Source of the DNA: Pseudonocardia alaniniphila
GTDB taxonomy: Bacteria > Actinomycetota > Actinomycetes > Mycobacteriales > Pseudonocardiaceae
Direction of reading: 5' to 3'
NCBI RefSeq assembly: GCF_022524485.1
Contig: NZ_JAKXMK010000007.1
Location: 277,974 to 341,973, forward strand
DNA length: 64,000 bases
Part shown: positions 26,330-36,651 of the stretch, piece after piece
Numbering within the stretch: the stretch's first letter is position 1
How the letters are laid out: the number at the start of each line of letters is the position of its first letter
Made by a program: the position numbers and the translations under genes
Notes under the pieces: model-generated
What the model was told of the DNA's origin: nothing
Database searches by the model: none
Seen by the model: only the letters and a program-made list of their open reading frames with translations

Positions 26330-28216
26330 TCAGCTCACGCCGTGCCCGCCACGACCTTGCCCGCTCCCGGCGGCCACCGCGGGTGTCGACGCTGATGACC
26401 CCGAAGCACCGACCGAGGGCGGCGGGCTGGTCGGTTGCGTCGTGGTCGTCGGCGGGGTCGTGGTGGGAGTCGGCCTGGTCGTCGTTGGGTTCGTGGTGGT
26501 GGAAGTCGGCCGGCTCGGGGTCGTAGTGGGCTCCACCGGATCGGTGGTGGGTGCGGGCTTCGTCGTCGGGACCGGCTGGTCGGGGGGACGCGAGTCTCCG
26601 GGCGCGGGCTGTGAGCCCGGCCGACCATGATCGGCCGGGTCCGTGTCCGGTTCTTGCTCCGGCTCGGGCGTGGCCTCGCCGGGATCCGTCACCGCGGAGA
26701 TGGGCGGGTCACTGCTCGTGACGTCGGGCTCGAGCGGCACCGACCCACCGGTGGGCCACAGCGCGATCGCCGCGACCACGGCGATCGCGGCGGCGATCCC
26801 GCCGATGGTCACCAGCCGGGCGGCCGACGGGCCGCGGGGACGGTCGGCGTACTCGATGAAGTCGCGACCGTCGTCCGGGTCGAGCTGCGGGCGCTCGGGG
26901 TAGGAGGGCGCCGGGGGCATCGGGCCGTTGCGGGAGCCCGACATCCACTGGGTGGGGGCCGGGGCGGCTGCCGCCGCGGCTTCGCCGTAGCCCGGCCGAG
27001 GTGGGTAGGACGAGGAGCCGACGCCGATCGGCGGGGTGGCGCCCGTGCCCATCGGGGCGCCTGCGCCGGCGAGCGCCGCGGCGCCCATCGGCTGGCCTGC
27101 GGGCCCGGGGCGCGCGGGCGACACCTGCGGCATCGCGCCGCTGCCGGACGGGGGACGCAGCGACAGCGCGGCGCCCATGGCGATCGCGTTCTTCGGGTCG
27201 GCGTCCACCGCGACCGGTCGGCCCAGCTGCTCGGAGACGAGCTGGCCGACGAGCGGGATGCGCGAGGACCCCCCGACGAGCAGCACGGCCGACAGCTGTG
27301 CCGGTGCCAGACCGGCCGAGCCGACTGCTCGGCGCAGGGCGTCGACCGTCTCCTCGACGCGCGGTCGGATCATGGCTTCGAACTCGCTGCGGTGCAGCCG
27401 TACCGAGCCTTGCCCGGCGGGCGTCATGACCTGGATCGAGACCTCGGTGTCGCTGCTCAGCGCTTCCTTGGCCTCGGTGCACTCACGCCGCACCGCAGCA
27501 ACGGCCGACAGTACGGCCGGGTCGGTCTCGTCGAGCCCGTCGAACGCCTCGGGGAGCCCCTGGCGGACGTGCTCGAACACAACCTCGTCGAAGTCGATGC
27601 CGCCGAGGCGCTCGATGCCCTCGGGGCGGCCGAGCAGCGTGAACCCGTGGTCGTCCTTGTGGACGACGGCGGCGTCGAAGGTGCCTCCGCCCAGGTCGTA
27701 CACGGCGATCGTGGAGCCCGGCTCCACGCGCTCGCCCGCCGCGTAGTGCAGCGCGGCGGCCTGGGGCTCCGCGATGAACGTGATGGGCACGCCCTGGGCT
27801 GCGACTGCAGCGCCCAGCCGATCTTTCTTGTGGGAACCCCACGACGCGGGATGGGCGACGGCGACCCGCATCGCGGGCCCGCCCTCACGCTGAGCCGCGC
27901 GGTCGACGACCCAGCGCACGAGGCGGGCCGAGAGCTCCTCCGGTGCCCACGGCCTGCCGGCGACGAGGATCGGCGTGGGATCGCCGATCCGGCGCTTGAA
28001 CTCGCGCACCACGTGGTCGGGGCTGCTCACGGCCCGGCGTTCGGCCGCTTCGCCGACGACCACCGACCCGTCGTCGCCTATGTAGAGGACGGAGGGCACG
28101 GCACTGGAACGGTCGCCGAGATTGACGATCTCCGTATCGCTCGGGCGGGCCCCCGACCGTCCGATGGCGGCTGCGGTGCGGGTCGTGCCCACATCGATGC
28201 CGAGCAGATAACTCAT
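26330..28216 (-). CDS. Membrane-anchored Hsp70 (DnaK-like) protein with Pro/Thr-rich tail
   Basis: A 628-residue protein. Residues 1 to about 370 form a complete Hsp70/actin-fold ATPase: LLGIDVGTTRTAAAIG (phosphate 1), VAVYDLGGGTFDAAVV-like phosphate 2 (IAVYDLGGGTFDAAVV) and LLVGGSSRIPLVGQLV (adenosine). Instead of the substrate-binding domain there is a Gly/Pro linker, one transmembrane helix (about 467-487, VTIGGIAAAIAVVAAIALW), and an outside tail of about 140 residues rich in Pro and Thr. Such proteins are found in actinobacteria near envelope genes; their clients are unknown. ATG 28216 was preferred; GTG 28222 is two codons earlier. Topology is inferred. Confidence 0.85.
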   Translation of the reverse strand: MSYLLGIDVGTTRTAAAIGRSGARPSDTEIVNLGDRSSAVPSVLYIGDDGSVVVGEAAERRAVSSPDHVVREFKRRIGDPTPILVAGRPWAPEELSARLVRWVVDRAAQREGGPAMRVAVAHPASWGSHKKDRLGAAVAAQGVPITFIAEPQAAALHYAAGERVEPGSTIAVYDLGGGTFDAAVVHKDDHGFTLLGRPEGIERLGGIDFDEVVFEHVRQGLPEAFDGLDETDPAVLSAVAAVRRECTEAKEALSSDTEVSIQVMTPAGQGSVRLHRSEFEAMIRPRVEETVDALRRAVGSAGLAPAQLSAVLLVGGSSRIPLVGQLVSEQLGRPVAVDADPKNAIAMGAALSLRPPSGSGAMPQVSPARPGPAGQPMGAAALAGAGAPMGTGATPPIGVGSSSYPPRPGYGEAAAAAAPAPTQWMSGSRNGPMPPAPSYPERPQLDPDDGRDFIEYADRPRGPSAARLVTIGGIAAAIAVVAAIALWPTGGSVPLEPDVTSSDPPISAVTDPGEATPEPEQEPDTDPADHGRPGSQPAPGDSRPPDQPVPTTKPAPTTDPVEPTTTPSRPTSTTTNPTTTRPTPTTTPPTTTTQPTSPPPSVGASGSSASTPAVAAGSGQGRGGHGVS

Positions 28217-28374
28217 CGTCACCCGTTTTCGTGTCCGTACGACTCTCTGTGCCCATCGAGCAGAGCGTCGGTCACGTTAGCCGCGCCACGCCGGGGACCG
28301 ATCGGGCGGGTATACATCGCAATGCGACATACCGCCCGCGCCGCAACCGAGTGTCGCGGTTAGGCAACTGGGTG

Positions 28375-29076
28375 TCACAGGCGGTGCTGCAGAGCCTCCG
28401 CGGCTGCCAGTAGATCAGCTGCCCATCGGACGCCCGGACGCCGGCCGATCCGATCGACCGGACCCGACACCGAGACCGCTGCGATGACCTGGCCAGAGCT
28501 GTCGCGGACGGGAGCCGACACGCTCGCGACGCCGGACTCGCGCTCGGCAACGCTCTGTGCCCAGCCGCGTCTTCGGACGTCGACGAGCACTCGCTCGCCG
28601 AACATGGCGTCGGCCAGCACGGCGCGTTGCACCGTGGGCTCGGCCCAGGCTGCCAGCACCTTTGCCCCGGAACCGGCGGTCATCGGCATCCGGGTGCCGA
28701 CGGGAACGGTGTCGCGCAGCCCGCTGGCAGGCTCCGCGGAAGCGACGCAGACGCGCTGGGCGCCGTCGCGGCGGTAGAGCTGCACGCTCTCGCCGGTGAT
28801 GTCGCGGAGCCGGGGCAGCACGGCCGCCGCGGCTTCGAGCAGTGGGTCGACACCGCCTGCCGACAGTTCGGCGAGCGTGGGCCCGGGGCGCCAGCGGCCG
28901 TCGGCGCCGCGGTGCAGGAGGCCGTGGACCTCGAGGCCCACGGCGAGTCGATGCGCCGTGGCGCGGGGCAGACCGGTGCGCTGACACAGTTCGGCCAGCC
29001 CGCAAGGCTCGGCAGCTGCGGCCCGGAGAACCCCCACGGCCTTGTCCAGAACTCCGACGCCGCTAAGCTGTCTCAC
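28375..29076 (-). CDS. ndgR: IclR family regulator of leucine/branched-chain genes (NdgR/LtbR type)
   Basis: A 233-residue IclR protein. The N-terminal winged helix ([20 protein letters not shown], then [22 protein letters not shown]) is followed by the ligand-binding GAF-like domain (from about residue 75). It is divergent from leuCD, the conserved position of NdgR in Streptomyces, LtbR in Corynebacterium and the mycobacterial orthologue, which control leucine biosynthesis genes. It starts at GTG 29076. Overlapping GGGACG/CGTCCC repeats begin directly at its start codon, so it probably represses itself and leuCD. Confidence 0.85.
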   Translation of the reverse strand: MRQLSGVGVLDKAVGVLRAAAAEPCGLAELCQRTGLPRATAHRLAVGLEVHGLLHRGADGRWRPGPTLAELSAGGVDPLLEAAAAVLPRLRDITGESVQLYRRDGAQRVCVASAEPASGLRDTVPVGTRMPMTAGSGAKVLAAWAEPTVQRAVLADAMFGERVLVDVRRRGWAQSVAERESGVASVSAPVRDSSGQVIAAVSVSGPVDRIGRRPGVRWAADLLAAAEALQHRL

Positions 29077-29109
29077 GGGACGATATTAACGTCCCGATAT
29101 ATGGGACGT
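29077..29109. promoter_or_regulatory. Overlapping inverted repeats between ndgR and leuC
   Basis: Three half-sites with 7-base spacers: GGGACG (29077-29082), ACGTCCC (29089-29095) and GGGACGT (29103-29109). The right pair is a perfect 7-7-7 inverted repeat around GATATAT, which could be a -10 box. This is the only structured sequence in the short divergent gap, so it is the likely operator for the IclR regulator. Confidence 0.6.
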
Positions 29110-29124
29110 CCAGCGGAGGATGGG

Positions 29125-30543
29125 ATGGTTATGGGACGCACGCTGGCGGAGAAGGTTTGGGAAAGGCATGTCGTCCGACGTGGCGAGGGTGACGAGCCCG
29201 ACCTCCTCTACATCGACCTCCACCTCGTCCACGAGGTGACGAGTCCCCAGGCGTTCGACGGGCTCCGGCTCTCCGACCGCGGCGTTCGCCGTCCCGACCT
29301 CACGGTCGCCACCGAGGACCACAACGTTCCCACCGCCGACGTCGAGCTCCCGATCGCCGACCCGGTGTCGCGCACCCAGGTGGAGACGCTTCGCAAGAAC
29401 TGCGCCGAGTTCGGCGTGCCCCTCTACCCGATGAACCACGCCGAGCAGGGCATCGTGCACGTCGTCGGTCCCCAGCTCGGGCTCACGCAGCCGGGCATGA
29501 CCGTCGTCTGCGGCGACAGCCACACGTCCACCCACGGCGCGTTCGGGGCGCTGGCCTTCGGAATCGGCACGTCAGAGGTGGAGCACGTACTGGCCACCCA
29601 GTCGCTGCCGCTGAAGCCGTTCCGCACGATGGCGATCAACGTCAACTCGGCCGACGGCCGGCTGCGGGAGGGTGTCACCAGCAAGGACATCGTGCTCGCG
29701 ATGATCGCCCAGATCGGCACCGGCGGCGGGCAGGGCTATGTGCTCGAGTACCGCGGCAACGTCATCGAGAACCTCTCGATGGAGGCCCGGATGACGATCT
29801 GCAACATGTCGATCGAGGCCGGCGCCCGGGCCGGCATGATCGCCCCGGACGACACCACGTACGCCTACCTGAAGGGCCGCGACCGCGCCCCGAAGGGCGA
29901 GGCATGGGACGAGGCCGTCGCGTCGTGGAATGCGCTCCGCACCGACGACGACGCCACGTTCGACTCCGAGGTGTTCATCGACGCCGACGCGCTCACGCCG
30001 TTCGTCACCTGGGGCACCAACCCCGGCCAGGGGCTCCCGCTCTCGGAGAACGTGCCCGACCCGTCCCGCATCGTGGACGAGCAGGAGCGCGCGTCGGCCG
30101 AGAAGGCGCTCGCCTACATGGGTCTGGAGGCGGGCACCCCGCTGCGCGAGGTGGCCGTCGACACCGTGTTCGTCGGCTCCTGCACCAACGGGCGCATCGA
30201 GGACCTGCGCGCCGCCGCCGCCGTGATGAAGGGCCGGAAGGTGGCCGACGGTGTCCGGATGCTGGTGGTCCCGGGCTCGATGCGCGTGCGCTTCCAGGCC
30301 GAGGACGAGGGGCTCAGCGACATCTTCGCCGAGGCAGGCGCCGAGTGGCGCTCCGCGGGCTGCTCGATGTGCCTGGGCATGAACCCCGACCAGCTGGCGC
30401 CGGGCGAGCGCAGCGCGTCCACCTCGAACCGCAACTTCGAGGGCCGCCAGGGCAAGGGCGGCCGCACCCACCTCGTGTCCCCGCTCGTCGCCGCGGCCAC
30501 CGCGGTGCGCGGCACCCTGAGCTCCCCGGAGGACCTGGACTGA
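29125..30543 (+). CDS. leuC: 3-isopropylmalate dehydratase large subunit LeuC
   Basis: A 472-residue aconitase-family subunit that, with LeuD, isomerises 2- to 3-isopropylmalate. The [4Fe-4S] ligands are Cys353 ([10 protein letters not shown]), Cys413 and Cys416 ([10 protein letters not shown]). [20 protein letters not shown] is the active-site segment. ATG 29125 was chosen for its spacing to GGAGG at 29115-29119; ATG 29131 and ATG 29101 are also in frame. It overlaps leuD by one base and is divergent from the IclR regulator gene. Confidence 0.96.
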   Translation: MVMGRTLAEKVWERHVVRRGEGDEPDLLYIDLHLVHEVTSPQAFDGLRLSDRGVRRPDLTVATEDHNVPTADVELPIADPVSRTQVETLRKNCAEFGVPLYPMNHAEQGIVHVVGPQLGLTQPGMTVVCGDSHTSTHGAFGALAFGIGTSEVEHVLATQSLPLKPFRTMAINVNSADGRLREGVTSKDIVLAMIAQIGTGGGQGYVLEYRGNVIENLSMEARMTICNMSIEAGARAGMIAPDDTTYAYLKGRDRAPKGEAWDEAVASWNALRTDDDATFDSEVFIDADALTPFVTWGTNPGQGLPLSENVPDPSRIVDEQERASAEKALAYMGLEAGTPLREVAVDTVFVGSCTNGRIEDLRAAAAVMKGRKVADGVRMLVVPGSMRVRFQAEDEGLSDIFAEAGAEWRSAGCSMCLGMNPDQLAPGERSASTSNRNFEGRQGKGGRTHLVSPLVAAATAVRGTLSSPEDLD

Positions 30544-31136
30544 TGGAACCGTTCAGCACCCACACCGGCATCGGCGTGCCCCTGCGCCGGTCCAACGTCG
30601 ACACCGACCAGATCATCCCCGCGGTGCACCTCAAGCGCGTCACGCGCACGGGCTTCGAGGACGCGCTGTTCGAGGCCTGGCGCCAGCAGCCGGACTTCAT
30701 CCTGAACGTCGAGCCGTTCACGCGCGGGTCCGTGCTCGTGGCCGGGCAGGACTTCGGCACGGGCTCCTCCCGGGAGCACGCCGTATGGGCGCTCATGGAC
30801 TTCGGGTTCCGGGCCGTCATCTCGTCCCGGTTCGGCGACATCTTCCGTGGCAACTCGGCAAAGGCGGGGCTCGTGGCGGCGCAGGTGGCGCAGCCCGACG
30901 TCGAGCTGCTGTGGAAGCTGCTGGAGAACGCCCCCGGCACCGAGGTGACCGTCGACCTGGTGGAGAAGACGGTGCGGGCGGACGAGCTCGTCGTCCCGTT
31001 CGAGATCGACGAGTACACGCGCTGGCGCCTGCGTGAAGGCCTCGACGACATCGGCCTCACGCTGCGCCACGCCGACGACATCACGGCCTTCGAAGCGGCC
31101 CGGCCCGGCCACCTGCCCACCACGGCCCAGGTCTGA
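30543..31136 (+). CDS. leuD: 3-isopropylmalate dehydratase small subunit LeuD
   Basis: A 197-residue swivelling-domain subunit, partner of LeuC. Characteristic segments are [20 protein letters not shown] at the N-terminus and [20 protein letters not shown], which carries the substrate-binding SSRE motif. Length matches the family. The ATG is within TGATG shared with the leuC stop, so the subunits are translationally coupled. A terminator hairpin follows at 31149. Confidence 0.96.
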   Translation: MEPFSTHTGIGVPLRRSNVDTDQIIPAVHLKRVTRTGFEDALFEAWRQQPDFILNVEPFTRGSVLVAGQDFGTGSSREHAVWALMDFGFRAVISSRFGDIFRGNSAKAGLVAAQVAQPDVELLWKLLENAPGTEVTVDLVEKTVRADELVVPFEIDEYTRWRLREGLDDIGLTLRHADDITAFEAARPGHLPTTAQV

Positions 31137-31148
31137 TCCGGGCATTCG

Positions 31149-31181
31149 CGCCTTTTCGTCCGGCGTTCGGTCGAAAAGGCG
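31149..31181 (+). terminator. leuCD terminator hairpin
   Basis: CGCCTTTTCG (31149-31158) pairs perfectly with CGAAAAGGCG (31172-31181), starting 12 bases after the leuD stop. Confidence 0.65.
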
Positions 31182-31283
31182 AGGATGCGGCCCAGGCAGT
31201 CGTACTTTCGACCGAGATCAACACTGCGACGCGCGCCGTAGCGTCATTTCCCGTCGATGACCGTGGAAATCGGGGGGAATCCG

Positions 31284-32498
31284 ATGGCGTGGGGAAGTTC
31301 AGGGCGACGGTGGGCGCGAGCGGGAGTGCTCGGCTCGCTGGGGGCGGCCGTGGCGGTCGTCCTGTCCGCGGCGCCGGCACAGGCGATCACCGGTGGCACC
31401 CCGGTGCCCGATGCCGCTGACGCGCCGTGGATGGTGACGCTCGCACGCCCCGGTGACGAGCCATTGGCGCAGCGCACGTTCTGCGGCGGGGCATTGATCG
31501 CGCCGGACCGGGTGCTGACCGCGGCGCACTGCGTGGCGGAGGGGGATCCCCGGCGGGTCGAGGTCCATCTGGGCGCGTCGGTGCTGTCACGCGATCCCGG
31601 CCGGATCCTTCCGATCGCGGGTGTCGCCGTGCACCCCGAGTACAAGCAGGTTCCCTCGCCTGCCGATCCGACGAGCTTCACCAAGTCGAGCGCGGTGGCC
31701 GACGTCGCGATCATCGGCCTGGCCGAGCCCGTGCCCGGCGCGGAGCCCTTGGCGGTGGCGGACGAGACACCGTCGCCCGGCGCCACGCTGACGGCGTACG
31801 GGCACGGCATCACGGCGGCGCCGTCGACGGACCCCGCGATGCCGCCGCCGTCCAGCAGCGATGAGCTGCTGAGGGCTGATCTCGACCTGATCTCGGCGCA
31901 GGACTGTGCGAGCCGGCTCCACACGCCCTCGGGCAGCGACGAGACGGTGGTGTGCGCTCAGGCGCCGCAACCGGACGGGCCGGCGATCTGCCCCGGCGAC
32001 AGCGGCGGCCCGCTCGTCGAGATTGCGGACGGGCGCGCGGTCGTCGTCGGAGTGACGAGTTTCAGTGGCGAGGTGACCGACCAGATGTGCGCGGCCGGCA
32101 CCGCAGCGGCGTTCGCCGACGTGGCGGGGTTGCGGGACTGGATCACGCAGCCCCACCCCGTCTTCGAGCCGTCGCCCGCCGAGGACGTCACGGTGACCGG
32201 GAAGCTCGCCGTGGGCTCGACGATCACCTGCGCGACACCGGGATGGGAGGGCGGCGAGCCCGCGACGCTCGAGTACAGCTGGTCGCGTGGCGAGATCGAC
32301 ACGACCACGCCCAAGGAGGCGTGGAACACCCCCACCGGGTTCCTCTTCTTCGTTCCGATCGACGGCCAGACCGCTCCGACGCTGACCGTGCCCGCCGATC
32401 TGTCCGGACGCGACGTCCTGTGTTCGATCGAGGCCGGTAACGCAGGGGGTTCGGTCTCGTACTACTCGGACAGTGTGTCGATTCCCGAACACTCGTAG
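31284..32498 (+). CDS. Secreted trypsin-like serine protease with C-terminal beta domain
   Basis: A 404-residue S1-family protease. A signal peptide (residues 1-34, ending AQA) is followed directly by ITGG, so the mature N-terminus matches the active trypsin N-terminus without a propeptide. The catalytic triad is His82 (TAAHC), Asp140 (ADVAII) and Ser240 (GDSGGP). After about residue 285 there is a beta-rich extension of about 120 residues with two Cys (TITCATPGW and VLCSIEAGN), resembling Ig-like domains of actinobacterial secreted enzymes. ATG 31284 follows a GGGGGGAAT ribosome binding site. Substrate unknown. Confidence 0.87.
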   Translation: MAWGSSGRRWARAGVLGSLGAAVAVVLSAAPAQAITGGTPVPDAADAPWMVTLARPGDEPLAQRTFCGGALIAPDRVLTAAHCVAEGDPRRVEVHLGASVLSRDPGRILPIAGVAVHPEYKQVPSPADPTSFTKSSAVADVAIIGLAEPVPGAEPLAVADETPSPGATLTAYGHGITAAPSTDPAMPPPSSSDELLRADLDLISAQDCASRLHTPSGSDETVVCAQAPQPDGPAICPGDSGGPLVEIADGRAVVVGVTSFSGEVTDQMCAAGTAAAFADVAGLRDWITQPHPVFEPSPAEDVTVTGKLAVGSTITCATPGWEGGEPATLEYSWSRGEIDTTTPKEAWNTPTGFLFFVPIDGQTAPTLTVPADLSGRDVLCSIEAGNAGGSVSYYSDSVSIPEHS

Positions 32499-32515
32499 AG
32501 ACGGCCGTCCATCCC

Positions 32516-32551
32516 GTCACTGCGGAACCGGCACGCCGGTTCCGCAGTGAC
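32516..32551 (+). terminator. Terminator hairpin after the protease gene
   Basis: GTCACTGCGGAACCGGC (32516-32532) and its complement 32535-32551 give a 17-bp stem. It starts 17 bases after the protease stop and lies ahead of hup. Confidence 0.65.
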
Positions 32552-32611
32552 TCGCGACGCGTTCGGCCAGGTCATATGCCATCGGCGCGGCGCGCGATCT
32601 ACGTTGGTCGG

Positions 32612-33112
32612 ATGAACAAAACCCAACTCGTGGATGTACTCGCGGAACGGCTCGGGGATCGGCGCACCGCGGCGGGTGCTGTCGACGGCCTACTCGAGAC
32701 CATTGTGGACGCCGTGCGCTCAGGTGATTCGGTCTCGCTCACCGGGTTCGGTGTGTTCACCAGCCGCGCCCGGGCCGCCCGCGTCGCCCGTAACCCGCGC
32801 ACCGGCGAGACCGTGAACGTCCCGGCCACCACGGTGCCGGCGTTCCGTCCGGGCACGGCGTTCCGCACGGCCGTCAGCGGCGTCGAGCCGCAGACCTCCC
32901 CACGCACCGCTGCGGCGGCCCTGGCACCCGCGGTCGTCGTGACCGAGCAGGTCGACGCCCTGGAGAAGCCCGGCAAACCCGAGAAGGCGAAGCAGGACGA
33001 TCGGATGGCCGACAAGCTCGACAAGGCCGACAAGATCGACAAGGCGGCGAAGGGGGGAAAGAAGGCGGCGAAGGCGAAGGACGGCAAGCCCCGCAAGGGC
33101 AAGAAGAAGTAG
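32612..33112 (+). CDS. hup: HU family nucleoid protein with Lys-rich C-terminal tail
   Basis: A 166-residue DNA-binding protein. Residues 1-90 are the HU fold: [18 protein letters not shown] at the start, [18 protein letters not shown], and the DNA-arm motif [19 protein letters not shown]. The remaining 75 residues are a low-complexity tail ending in a run of Lys/Ala/Gly repeats, the histone H1-like extension typical of mycobacterial HupB and Streptomyces HupS. The tail here includes an unusual Asp/Lys repeat ([13 protein letters not shown]). ATG 32612 was chosen over an upstream in-frame ATG as it matches the family N-terminus. It converges on mutT1. Confidence 0.95.
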   Translation: MNKTQLVDVLAERLGDRRTAAGAVDGLLETIVDAVRSGDSVSLTGFGVFTSRARAARVARNPRTGETVNVPATTVPAFRPGTAFRTAVSGVEPQTSPRTAAAALAPAVVVTEQVDALEKPGKPEKAKQDDRMADKLDKADKIDKAAKGGKKAAKAKDGKPRKGKKK

Positions 33113-33130
33113 GCGGCGCCGCGTGCGTGG

Positions 33131-34069
33131 TCATCCGGTGGGGCGCGGGTAGTAGTCGGCGGTGCACAGCTCGGCGTCCCTGCAGAACGTCAGCGCCCAG
33201 GTGCTGCCCTTCTTGGCCGGGACGTCCTCAGGGTCCACGGAGAGGGCCGAGTCGGTGGCGAGTGCCGCCACGATGTCGGGGATCACACCACCCTGGCTGC
33301 ACACGACCGTGACGCCGGGCTCCTTGGCCAGCTCCCGGAATCGGGCGAGCCCGGCGGCGATGTCGCGGTAGAAGGCGTGCTCACCGAGCAGCGGCTCGTC
33401 GAGGACGGGAACCCCGAGCGTCTCGGCGAGCGGTGCCACCGAGTCCCGGCAGCGCACCAGGGGCGCGCTGATGACGCGCTCCGGTCCGAACAGCGTCAGC
33501 AGCCCGGTCAGCCGGCGGACCTGCTCCCGGCCCGTTCCCGACAGCGGCCGCAGGTCGTCGTCGCCGTTCCAGTCGCCACGGCTGCCGGCCTTGGCATGCC
33601 GCACGAGCAGCACCATCGAGCTGGGGACGCCCACCTCCGCGAACCGCTGCAGCACCTCGAGGTCGTGCCGGTAGGACAGCATGTCGGCGGCGCGCTGGAT
33701 GTTGACCCACCGCAGCTCGTCGGTTTCCTCGCCCGGCACGAACTCGCCGCCGAGGGCCTCCGCGCCCCAGTACCGCACCAGCTTCTGGCCCTCGGCCACG
33801 GGATAGTGCACGTCGCCGAGTGCCGGCCCGAGACGGACGCGCTCTCCCGTCTCCTCGGCCACCTCCCGGACCGCGGCGAACGGCATGGTCTCGCCCGCGT
33901 CGAGCTTGCCCTTCGGAAACGACCAGTCGTCGTAGCGCGGCCGGTGTACGAGCCCCAGCTCGGGGCCGCGGGTACCGGGCCGCCACAGCACCGTTCCCGC
34001 GGCCAGCACGTCGGCGTTGTTCGTGTCTGCGGTGGCCTGCGGAGGCCCGGACCGGAAAACCCCGTTCAT
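33131..34069 (-). CDS. mutT1: Nudix hydrolase fused to histidine phosphatase (MutT1 type)
   Basis: A 312-residue two-domain protein. The N-terminal Nudix domain has the box GKLDAGE...REVAEETG (residues 54-75). The C-terminal domain has the RHG motif of the histidine phosphatase family (LLVRHAKAG, His158) and a later SAPLVRCRDS. Mycobacterial MutT1, with the same fusion, degrades 8-oxo-GTP/dGTP and diadenosine polyphosphates. Its place between hup and ppk matches the mycobacterial order. Confidence 0.92.
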   Translation of the reverse strand: MNGVFRSGPPQATADTNNADVLAAGTVLWRPGTRGPELGLVHRPRYDDWSFPKGKLDAGETMPFAAVREVAEETGERVRLGPALGDVHYPVAEGQKLVRYWGAEALGGEFVPGEETDELRWVNIQRAADMLSYRHDLEVLQRFAEVGVPSSMVLLVRHAKAGSRGDWNGDDDLRPLSGTGREQVRRLTGLLTLFGPERVISAPLVRCRDSVAPLAETLGVPVLDEPLLGEHAFYRDIAAGLARFRELAKEPGVTVVCSQGGVIPDIVAALATDSALSVDPEDVPAKKGSTWALTFCRDAELCTADYYPRPTG

Positions 34070-34139
34070 CGCTCGCCCTCGCTGCGCTCGGCCGGTGCTT
34101 CGCGAAGGCGCTGTGACACCGATTCGCGCGCAAGCTCGC

Positions 34140-36509
34140 TCATTCGTCGTCGGCCGCCGCGCCTACGCCGGCGTGCAGCAGCATCATCTCCGCCTGGTGG
34201 TCGCGCACCGGTGACACCCCGGATTCCGGCGGCGGCGACGGCTCCCACGATCCGTCGGCGTGCAGCGTCCAGCACCGGGTGGCCGGGTCGAGGCAGGAGT
34301 CGAGCATCAGGCCGAGCCTGCTCGCCAACCTCGGGTCGGCCACCCGCAACAGCACTTCGACCCGACGGTCGAGGTTGCGGTGCATCATGTCGGCGCTGCC
34401 GATCCAGTACTCGTCGGCCGCCCCGAAGTGGAACACCCGCGAGTGCTCCAGGAACCGGCCGAGGATCGACCGGACGTGGATGTTCTCCGACAGCCCAGGG
34501 CGATCCGGCCGGATCGCGCAGATGCCGCGCACCACCACGTCCACCGGAACGCCGGCCAGCGACGCGCGGTAGAGCGCGTCGATCACCTGCTCGTCGACCA
34601 GTGAGTTGACCTTGATCCGGATCCGGGCGGCGGGGTTGCCCTCGCGGTGGGCCTCGATCTCGTCCTCGATCCGGCGGACGATGCCGCGGCGAACGCCGTA
34701 GGGCGCCACCAGCAGGCTCCGGTAGGACGTCTGGTGGGAGTAGCCGGTGAGCGAGTTGAACAGGTCGGTGAGGTCGGCACCGATCGTCGGATCGGCCGTG
34801 AGCACGCCCAGGTCCTCGTAGAGCCGGGCGGTCTTCGGGTTGTAGTTGCCGGTGCCGATGTGGCAGTAGCGCCGGATCGTCGACCCCTCCTGCCGCACCA
34901 CGAGCGAGGTCTTGCAGTGCGTCTTCAGGCCGACGAGCCCGTAGACGACATGCACGCCCGCCTTCTCCAGCTCGCGTGCCCAGCGGATGTTGGCCTGCTC
35001 GTCGAACCGCGCCTTGATCTCCACCAGCGCGACCACCTGCTTGCCGGCCGCGGCGGCGTCGATCAGGGCGTCGACGATCGGGGAGTCGCCGGAGGTGCGG
35101 TAGAGGGTCTGCTTGATGGCGAGGACGTTCGGGTCGGACGCCGCCTGCTCGATGAACCGCTGCACGCTCGTGGAGAACGAGTCGTAGGGATGGTGGACGA
35201 GCACGTCACCCTCGCGCAGGGTGGCGAACACGCTGCGTGGGGTCTCCCGGTCAGCGAAGGCCGGGTGCGTGGCCGGGACAAAAGGGTCGTCCTTCAGATC
35301 CGGGCGGTCGACCCCGTGCACCGCCCACAGCGAGGTGAGGTCGAGCAGCCCGGGCACGGTGACGACGTCGGCGGGGTCGACGTCCAGCTCGCGCAGCAGC
35401 AGCTCCAGCACGTGCTCGCTCATCGTGTCGGTGACCTCGAGGCGCACCGGCGGCCCGAACCTGCGCCTGGCGAGCTCGCGCTCCAGTGACTGCAGGAGGT
35501 CCTCGTCGCGGTCCTCCTCGACCTCCACGTCGGCGTTGCGGGTGACGCGGAAGGCGTGGACCTCGGCGAGCTCCATGCCGGTGAACAGCTCACCGAGATG
35601 GGCTGAGATGAGGTCCTCGAGCGGAAGGAACGTGATCGTGTCGTCGTCGGTGCGCACGCGCACCAGCCGCGGGACGTTGTTGGGCACCTTGACCCTGGCG
35701 AACCGCTCGGTACGGCCCTCGGGGTCGCGCACGGTGACGGCGAGGTTCAGCGACAGCCCGGAGATGTAGGGGAACGGATGGGCCGGGTCGACGGCCAGCG
35801 GGGTGAGCACCGGGAACACCTGGGCCGAGAAGTATGCCGAGAGCCTGATCCGCTGGTCGTCGGTCAGGTCGCCCCAGCGCAGGATGCGGATGCCCTCGGC
35901 CGCCAGTTCGGGGCGCACCTGGTCGAGGAAGACGCGTGCGTGCGCCTCGGCGATCGCCTGCGTGCGGGCCGCGATCCTGGCGAGCTGCTCACGGGGGGAG
36001 AGGCCGTCGGCGCTGCGGACGGCGAGCCCGGTCTCGTCGCGGCGCTTCAGCCCGGCCACCCGGACCATGTAGAACTCGTCGAGGTTGGACGCGAAGATCG
36101 CGAGGAACTTGGCCCGCTCTAGCAGCGGCTGGCTGGGGTCCTCGGCGAGGGCGAGCACCCTGGCGTTGAAGTCCAGCCAGGACAGCTCGCGGTTGAGGTA
36201 GCGATCTTCGGGCAGGCTCGACGCCGGGGCGATGGTGCGTGCAGGCGGACTCACCGGCACGGCGGCGGCTGTGCCGGTGACGTCCGGAACCGTGGCGGTG
36301 GCGGGGGCCGCAGGGCCAGGCCGCCGGTCGCTCCTACTCCGTGAGTCCGTGTCCGGTTCCTCGCGGCGGACGGGCACCGTCGTGCTGCTCACAGGGCGGC
36401 TCGCCGCATGCACCCGACGGGTCGACGGCCGCGGGGACCGTCGCCCGCGCGTGCCCTGCCGGGCGGGCATCTGGTCCTCGGGGCCGGGTTCCGGGACAGA
36501 ACTGCTCAC
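34140..36509 (-). CDS. ppk: Polyphosphate kinase Ppk1
   Basis: A 789-residue enzyme that reversibly polymerises ATP gamma-phosphate into polyphosphate. The conserved core begins [17 protein letters not shown] (about residue 100). The autophosphorylated His lies in [16 protein letters not shown] near residue 550, and [17 protein letters not shown] is near the C-terminus. The first 95 residues are Arg/Pro/Ser-rich and not conserved, so the start is uncertain: GTG 36509 was chosen, with GTG 36521 and ATG 36470 as alternatives. It follows fbiD on the same strand. The C-terminus has the usual PLD-like fold. Confidence 0.92.
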   Translation of the reverse strand: MSSSVPEPGPEDQMPARQGTRGRRSPRPSTRRVHAASRPVSSTTVPVRREEPDTDSRSRSDRRPGPAAPATATVPDVTGTAAAVPVSPPARTIAPASSLPEDRYLNRELSWLDFNARVLALAEDPSQPLLERAKFLAIFASNLDEFYMVRVAGLKRRDETGLAVRSADGLSPREQLARIAARTQAIAEAHARVFLDQVRPELAAEGIRILRWGDLTDDQRIRLSAYFSAQVFPVLTPLAVDPAHPFPYISGLSLNLAVTVRDPEGRTERFARVKVPNNVPRLVRVRTDDDTITFLPLEDLISAHLGELFTGMELAEVHAFRVTRNADVEVEEDRDEDLLQSLERELARRRFGPPVRLEVTDTMSEHVLELLLRELDVDPADVVTVPGLLDLTSLWAVHGVDRPDLKDDPFVPATHPAFADRETPRSVFATLREGDVLVHHPYDSFSTSVQRFIEQAASDPNVLAIKQTLYRTSGDSPIVDALIDAAAAGKQVVALVEIKARFDEQANIRWARELEKAGVHVVYGLVGLKTHCKTSLVVRQEGSTIRRYCHIGTGNYNPKTARLYEDLGVLTADPTIGADLTDLFNSLTGYSHQTSYRSLLVAPYGVRRGIVRRIEDEIEAHREGNPAARIRIKVNSLVDEQVIDALYRASLAGVPVDVVVRGICAIRPDRPGLSENIHVRSILGRFLEHSRVFHFGAADEYWIGSADMMHRNLDRRVEVLLRVADPRLASRLGLMLDSCLDPATRCWTLHADGSWEPSPPPESGVSPVRDHQAEMMLLHAGVGAAADDE

Positions 36510-36651
36510 GTCGTCACCCACGATGGTGATTCTGGCCCACCCGGCGACTGTCTGCGGATCCCGTCGAGAGTCGAGCGGGTGAACTGCGCCGCAGGAAGCA
36601 GCCGATATGCGAGCCAACGGCGGATTCGAGCAGCTCCGATCGGGGGCTGCG

